From Streptomyces qinzhouensis (lineage in GTDB: Bacteria > Actinomycetota > Actinomycetes > Streptomycetales > Streptomycetaceae), in NCBI RefSeq assembly GCF_007856155.1, contig NZ_CP042266.1, forward strand, positions 1,302,001 to 1,366,000: a stretch of 64,000 nucleotides of DNA, written 5' to 3'. The first letter of the stretch is position 1; each line of letters begins with the position of its first letter. The translations under genes were made by a program, and so were the position numbers. Below are positions 59,692 to 64,000 of this stretch, one piece after another. The notes below the pieces were generated by a model. That model was not told where the DNA came from and did no database searches. It saw only the letters and a list, made by a program, of their open reading frames with translations.

Positions 59692-60890
59692 CGGGCGAGC
59701 ACCTCCCTGGCCAGTTGGCGGTACGCGGCGGCGCCGACCGAATTCGACGCATAGGTAGTGATCGGCTCACCGGCGACCGTGGTCTCCGGGAAGCGGACCG
59801 TCCGCCCGATGACGGTGTGGTAGACGTGGTCGTCGAAGGCCTCGACCACCCGTGCGAGCACCTCACGGCTGTGCACGGTCCGCGAGTCGTACATGGTGGC
59901 GAGGATGCCGTCCAGCTCCAGTTCGGGGTTGAGCCGCTCCTGCACCTTCTCGATGGTCTCGGTGAGCAGGGCGACACCGCGCAGCGCGAAGAACTCGCAC
60001 TCCAGCGGGACGATCACCTTGTGCGCCGCGGTCAGCGCGTTGACGGTGAGCAGGCCGAGGGAGGGCTGACAGTCGATCACGATGTAGTCGTAGTCCGACA
60101 ACAGCGGCTTCAGCGCCCGCTGGAGCGTGGACTCCCGGGCGACCTCGCTCACCAACTGCACTTCCGCGGCGGACAGGTCGATATTGCTCGGGAGCAGGTC
60201 CATATTGGGCACGGCCGTCTTGAGCAGTACCTCGTCGGCCGACATGCCCCGCTCCATGAGCAGGTTGTAGACCGTCAGGTCCAGTTCCATCGGGTTGACG
60301 CCGAGGCCGACCGAGAGGGCGCCCTGCGGGTCGAAGTCGACGAGCAGCACGCGCCGTCCGTACTCCGCGAGTGCCGCGCCCAGATTGATGGTCGACGTGG
60401 TCTTGCCGACGCCGCCCTTCTGGTTGCACATCGCGATGATCTTCGCGGGGCCGTGGTCGGTCAGCGGGCCCGGGATCGGGAAGTACGGCAGCGGGCGGCC
60501 GGTGGGGCCGATCCGCTCACGGCGCTGGCGCGCCGCGTCGGGCGCGAGGGTGGCCGCGTACTCGGGGTCGGGCTCGTATTCGGCGTCGGGGTCGTAGAAG
60601 TGCCCCTCGGGGAGTTCCTCGTAGGCGGCGAAGTGCGTGGACTCTCGGCCACTCTCGTCGCCTGCCGTGGCGTTCACGTGTAGGCCGTCCGTCATCGTCA
60701 TCGTGTGGGCTGTCGTCATGTGCGTGGTGTGCGGGGCGCCCCGGTGTGCCGTGGCGGTCCGCGCAGCGACGGGACCGGCGGTGCCGGAGGTTCCGGCGAA
60801 GCCGACAGTGTCCCGCCCGAAGGGCGGGGCCGGGAGCGTCGAAGGCGTTCCCGAGTAACCGCCTCCGGGAGTAAATGTCGACTCATTCAC
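59676..60890 (-). CDS. ParA-family ATPase (second, scpAB-linked copy)
   Basis: This 404-residue protein has a roughly 140-residue low-complexity N-terminus. The ParA/MinD core is IAMCNQKGGVGKTTSTINLGAALAEYG (deviant Walker A), VLLVDFDPQGALSVGLG (A') and YIVIDCQPSLGLLTVNAL (Walker B). It lacks the ParB neighbour and parS context of the origin-linked ParA, so it is an extra ParA with a role tied to SMC-ScpAB or another cargo. GTG 60890 has GGAGG 11 nt upstream. Confidence 0.93.
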   Translation of the reverse strand: MNESTFTPGGGYSGTPSTLPAPPFGRDTVGFAGTSGTAGPVAARTATAHRGAPHTTHMTTAHTMTMTDGLHVNATAGDESGRESTHFAAYEELPEGHFYDPDAEYEPDPEYAATLAPDAARQRRERIGPTGRPLPYFPIPGPLTDHGPAKIIAMCNQKGGVGKTTSTINLGAALAEYGRRVLLVDFDPQGALSVGLGVNPMELDLTVYNLLMERGMSADEVLLKTAVPNMDLLPSNIDLSAAEVQLVSEVARESTLQRALKPLLSDYDYIVIDCQPSLGLLTVNALTAAHKVIVPLECEFFALRGVALLTETIEKVQERLNPELELDGILATMYDSRTVHSREVLARVVEAFDDHVYHTVIGRTVRFPETTVAGEPITTYASNSVGAAAYRQLAREVLARCHAE

Positions 60891-61318
60891 AAGTCGTCTT
60901 ACCTCCTCGGCCGCGGTTTGGGCTTCATCTGGCTTTATCGATAGGTCAGCGTGGCATCATGCCGACGGTTGGCGACTCTATGGCGTGTCACCGCTCCGCA
61001 GCAACACAATCCACCGGACCCGGCCCGATGTGTCGGCGCCGGAACACCCCGGTGTCAAGAGCGCGCGGCCACCGGAGTGTGATCCGTCCCACTGGTTTCG
61101 GAAGGGACGCGTCCACTGACGAGCGGCGTTGGTGCCGCGTTGAACGACCTCGCGCCGGACCGCCGCGGGACGCTGCCGGGACATACGCCGCCGGCCGGAC
61201 CTTGCTCAGCAAGATCCGGCCGGGGGCGCGAAGTTGACGGTGTCCGTTGACTCGCCGGGACCGGTGTCCGGGCCGGGCGCGCCAAGGGTTCCGCGGGACC
61301 GCGGCCGTCTGGAGGAGG
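60891..61318. other. Intergenic region between parA and ald
   Basis: These 428 bp contain no gene I can support on either strand. The right of the parA start (60915-60965) is AT-richer (TTTATCGATAGG) and likely holds the parA promoter. Downstream of ald I see only short GC palindromes. Confidence 0.4.
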
Positions 61319-62443
61319 TCAGCCGATGAGCGTGCTCAGCTCGGTGTGCGGCAGACCGTGGGCCTCGGCGACGGGGCCGTAGACGACCTGTCCGTCATGG
61401 GTGTTGAGACCGAGCGCGAGAGCGGAGTCACGGCGCAGCGCCTCGGTCCAGCCGCGGTTGGCGAGTTCGACGATGTACGGGAGCGTCGCGTTGGTCAGTG
61501 CGTACGTCGAGGTGTTGGGCACCGCGCCGGGCATGTTGGCGACGCAGTAGAAGACCGAGTTGTGGACCGTGAAGGTCGGCTCGGCGTGGGTGGTCGGCCG
61601 GGAGTCCTCGAAGCAGCCGCCCTGGTCGATGGCGATGTCGACAAGGACACTTCCGGGCTTCATCTTGGCGACCAGCTCGTTGGTGACCAGCTTCGGGGCC
61701 TTGGCGCCCGGGATGAGAACGGCACCGATGACGAGGTCGGCCTCGACGACGGCCTTCTCCAGCTCGTAGGCGTTGGAGACGACGGTCTGCACCTTGGTGC
61801 CGAAGACCTTGTCGGCCTCGCGCAGCTTGTTGATGTCCCGGTCGAGCAGGGTGACGTGGAAGCCCATGCCGACGGCGATCTGGGTGGCGTTCCAGCCGGA
61901 GACGCCGCCGCCGATCACGACGGCCCGGCCCGCGTGGGTGCCCGGGACGCCGCCCGGCAGCACACCGCGGCCGCCGGCCGAGCGCATCAGGTGGTAGGCG
62001 CCGACCTGGGGGGCGAGCCGGCCGGCCACCTCGGACATCGGGGCGAGCAGCGGAAGCTGGCGGTTCGCGGTCTCGACCGTCTCGTAGGCGATCGCCGTGG
62101 TGCCGGACTCCAGGAGCGCGTCGGTGCACTCGCGGGAGGCGGCCAGGTGGAGGTACGTGAAGAGGGTCTGGTCCTTGCGGAGGCGGTGGTACTCCTCGGC
62201 GACCGGCTCCTTGACCTTGAGCAGCAGATCGGCGACGGCCCAGACCTCGTCGGCGGTCGGCAGGATCGCGGCCCCGGCGGCGGTGAACTCCTCGTCGGTG
62301 ATGGAGGAGCCGACACCGGCGTTCCGCTCGATGAAGACCTGGTGACCGTTGCGCACCAGCTCGTGCACGCCGGCGGGGGTGATCGCCACCCGGAACTCGT
62401 TGTTCTTGACCTCGCGGGGGATGCCGACCTTCACGTCGATCAC
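61319..62443 (-). CDS. ald: L-alanine dehydrogenase
   Basis: This 374-residue enzyme starts KVGIPREVKNNEFRVAITPAGVHELV, with LLLKVKEPVAEEYHRL (substrate Lys) and TYLHLAAS (catalytic His region). The NAD loop is VVIGGGVSGWNATQIAVGMG and the C-terminal domain has DIAIDQGGCFEDSRPTTH. It interconverts alanine and pyruvate with NAD, assimilating or releasing ammonium. Starts GTG 62443 (AAGGA 2 nt away) and GTG 62434 (11 nt away) are both possible. Confidence 0.97.
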   Translation of the reverse strand: MIDVKVGIPREVKNNEFRVAITPAGVHELVRNGHQVFIERNAGVGSSITDEEFTAAGAAILPTADEVWAVADLLLKVKEPVAEEYHRLRKDQTLFTYLHLAASRECTDALLESGTTAIAYETVETANRQLPLLAPMSEVAGRLAPQVGAYHLMRSAGGRGVLPGGVPGTHAGRAVVIGGGVSGWNATQIAVGMGFHVTLLDRDINKLREADKVFGTKVQTVVSNAYELEKAVVEADLVIGAVLIPGAKAPKLVTNELVAKMKPGSVLVDIAIDQGGCFEDSRPTTHAEPTFTVHNSVFYCVANMPGAVPNTSTYALTNATLPYIVELANRGWTEALRRDSALALGLNTHDGQVVYGPVAEAHGLPHTELSTLIG

Positions 62444-62578
62444 GGTCCTTGGCTCAGGGGATAAGGAGGGTATGTACAGATAAACCCGGACGCACAGGGC
62501 GCAAGGGTGCACACCGCGAGATAACGCGATGGAGCCAGTATTAATGAAGGGTTTCCCGCTGTCTAGCCTTACAAACCA

Positions 62579-64000
62579 TTATTCTCGTCTGGCACCACTA
62601 CGGATTTCGTAGGTAGAACCCTCCTTCTCGCCTTCGTCTCCACCGAGCCCGCCGGTGTTCCCCGGAGCCTCTCCCGGCTCAACCGCGTCCACCGGGTCCG
62701 GCCCGCCGTCCGCCGCGGGCCCGTCGCCGGTCTCGTCGGCCGTCTCCAGCAGCCGCTCGGCGCCGGTTCGCTGCAGCCGGGCCGCCGCCGGATCGCCCAG
62801 CCGGTCCAGGGTGTCGGCCAGCCGCAGCCGCAGTGCGGCCTGGAGCCGTACATCACCGGCCTGCCGTGCCCACTCCACCGCCTCCCGGCAGGTCCGCAGC
62901 GACTCCTCGGGCCGTCCCGCGTACTCCTGCACCCGGGCCGCCTCGCTCAGCGCCCGCGCCTGCGCCGGCAGATCGCCCACCCGCCGGTATCCGGCGACCG
63001 AGGCGCGCCAGCAGCGCAGGGCCTCGCCGTACCGCCCCGCGTAGGTGTGGGCGGTGCCCAGCCGTCCGTACAACCGGGCCTCGTCCGCCCGCTCGCCCCT
63101 GGTCTGCCGCCGGGCCAGCGCCCGGCCGTACCAGTCGGCGGCCCGCTGCCAGTCGTCCAGCTCCTGCCAGGCACCGCCTACGGATTCCATCGCGCGGCTG
63201 ATCGCATAGGGGTCGTCGGCGGCCCGCCCGGCGTCCAGCGCGGCCCGGTAGCGGGCCAGGGCGTCCTCGGTACGGCCGGTCTCGGCGTCCAGATCGCCGA
63301 GGTTCAGCAGCGCGGCCGCCGCCTCCCGGTGCAGCCCCCGGCGCTCGGCCACATCGAGGACGAGCTGATGGAGCCCGTACAGATCGGCGGCCGCCGCATC
63401 GGTACCCCGATGTGCCGCCAGCGCCCTGACCAGGGCCGCGACCAGCCGTCTCGCCAGGGTGTCCAGTTCACCGTCGCCGACCGCGAGCCGGGCCGCGGCC
63501 AGCAGCCCGGGGCGGCGGATCCGCAGCCAGTCGGCCGCGGCCGGCACATCGGGGAAGCGGAGCGAACGCGGCAGCGAGTCCACGGCGGTCCGGGCGGGCG
63601 ACCCCTCGGGTTCGGTGGCCGCCCGGCACGACTGGAGCTGCCGGACCGCCCGCTCCAGCATCCGGGCCCGGGCCAACTGGACCTCGCCCGGTTTGTCGTG
63701 CGCCTCGGAGAGCGCCCGCATCAGCGGGACCAGGGCCCCGGGAACGCCGTACAGCCCCTCGCCCCGCCGGTGCAGCACCCCCAGGGCGACATACCCCTCC
63801 AGGGCGCCGTGGGCCTCTTCGGGAGAACAGGCCCCGAGCGCCGAAGCGGTCTGCGGATCGACGATCCCGGCGGGCGCCAGCGCCAGCAGCCGCAGCAGCC
63901 GCGCGGCGCCCGTCGGCAGCGAGCCGTGCACCAGCCGGAACGCCCGGGACATCGGCCGCAGCGCCTGCGGCACCTCTTCGTCATCGGGCAGCGCCCGCAG
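62579..64000 (-). CDS. TPR-repeat protein, C-terminal part (NB-ARC/SARP-type regulator; 5' end outside window)
   Basis: The frame is open to the window edge, so the visible 473 residues are the C-terminal part. LRPMSRAFRLVHGSLPTGAARLLRLLALAPAG is the winged-helix-like segment that follows an NB-ARC ATPase in STAND regulators. From about residue 210 on, TPRs follow (ALLNLGDLDAETGRTEDALARYRAAL; RLGTAHTYAGRYGEALRCWRASV; RTCREAVEWARQAGD). A charged Gly/Glu-rich tail ends it. It is probably a STAND-type signalling regulator. The 135-bp gap to ald carries the ald promoter. Confidence 0.8.
   Translation of the reverse strand: MRALPDDEEVPQALRPMSRAFRLVHGSLPTGAARLLRLLALAPAGIVDPQTASALGACSPEEAHGALEGYVALGVLHRRGEGLYGVPGALVPLMRALSEAHDKPGEVQLARARMLERAVRQLQSCRAATEPEGSPARTAVDSLPRSLRFPDVPAAADWLRIRRPGLLAAARLAVGDGELDTLARRLVAALVRALAAHRGTDAAAADLYGLHQLVLDVAERRGLHREAAAALLNLGDLDAETGRTEDALARYRAALDAGRAADDPYAISRAMESVGGAWQELDDWQRAADWYGRALARRQTRGERADEARLYGRLGTAHTYAGRYGEALRCWRASVAGYRRVGDLPAQARALSEAARVQEYAGRPEESLRTCREAVEWARQAGDVRLQAALRLRLADTLDRLGDPAAARLQRTGAERLLETADETGDGPAADGGPDPVDAVEPGEAPGNTGGLGGDEGEKEGSTYEIRSGARRE

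Overview
The window is a high-GC actinomycete chromosome segment, almost certainly Streptomyces. Third codon positions are nearly all G or C, GTG starts and ATGA/GTGA overlaps are common, and typical Streptomyces genes are present (a SepF-like division protein, a sortase-anchored LPMO, an FxSxx-COOH RiPP operon, a second ParA with ScpAB). From memory, unverified, gene order resembles the S. coelicolor core-chromosome stretch around SCO1715-SCO1775. I see no rRNA, tRNA, CRISPR array, integrase or insertion sequence.

Layout. 0-5.3 kb: end of a TetR regulator, a CitMHS citrate transporter with a TetR gene upstream, then hmgA (homogentisate dioxygenase) followed by a GntR/UTRA regulator. 5.4-8.8 kb: a conserved 88-residue protein divergent from a membrane Ser/Thr kinase, and a secreted SGNH hydrolase. 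8.9-12.5 kb: a small membrane protein, then two GT2 glycosyltransferases and a NodB deacetylase whose genes overlap (an extracellular-glycan module). 12.7-15.4 kb: DUF5925 AAA ATPase, YtrA-like GntR, DUF402 and GNAT proteins. 15.4-19.8 kb: a tctCBA tripartite carboxylate transporter divergent from a lone response regulator, then a PPOX-fold protein. 20-24.7 kb: LPMO with a DasR-box-like palindrome, convergent with a secreted lipase; a membrane protein; an alpha/beta hydrolase.

24.8-35.1 kb is the most interesting part: a complete FxSxx-COOH operon on the minus strand, fxsA-fxsB-aac(3)-like-fxsC-fxsT. It encodes a 48-residue precursor ending in FNSSL, a radical SAM/SPASM maturase with a decayed HExxH-type extension, an acetyltransferase, a TIR-like protein and a ParA/TIR/NB-ARC/TPR giant. 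A DUF4231 (SLATT-like) membrane protein diverges from fxsA, and a SLOG-fold protein converges on it.

35.3-47.3 kb: DUF1684, a Cys-tailed DUF5685 protein, a SepF-like protein, glutaryl-CoA dehydrogenase, an MFS exporter, PAP2 phosphatase, a small I78-type inhibitor, a WYL regulator, a GT4 glycosyltransferase and two unknowns. 47.4-52 kb: housekeeping der, plsC, cmk, tyrA and aroH. 52.2-56 kb: two nucleotidyltransferases with overlapping 3' ends, an ADP-ribosylglycohydrolase, an NrtR-type Nudix regulator and a truncated NadR-like relic, all behind a perfect 23-bp palindrome (a putative NAD-metabolism regulon). 56-64 kb: rluB-scpB-scpA-RHH-like-parA (chromosome organisation), alanine dehydrogenase, and the C-terminal part of a TPR protein running off the window.

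Start codons were chosen from ribosome-binding sites, gene overlaps and family lengths. Functions rest on motif and family recognition by eye, with no database search.
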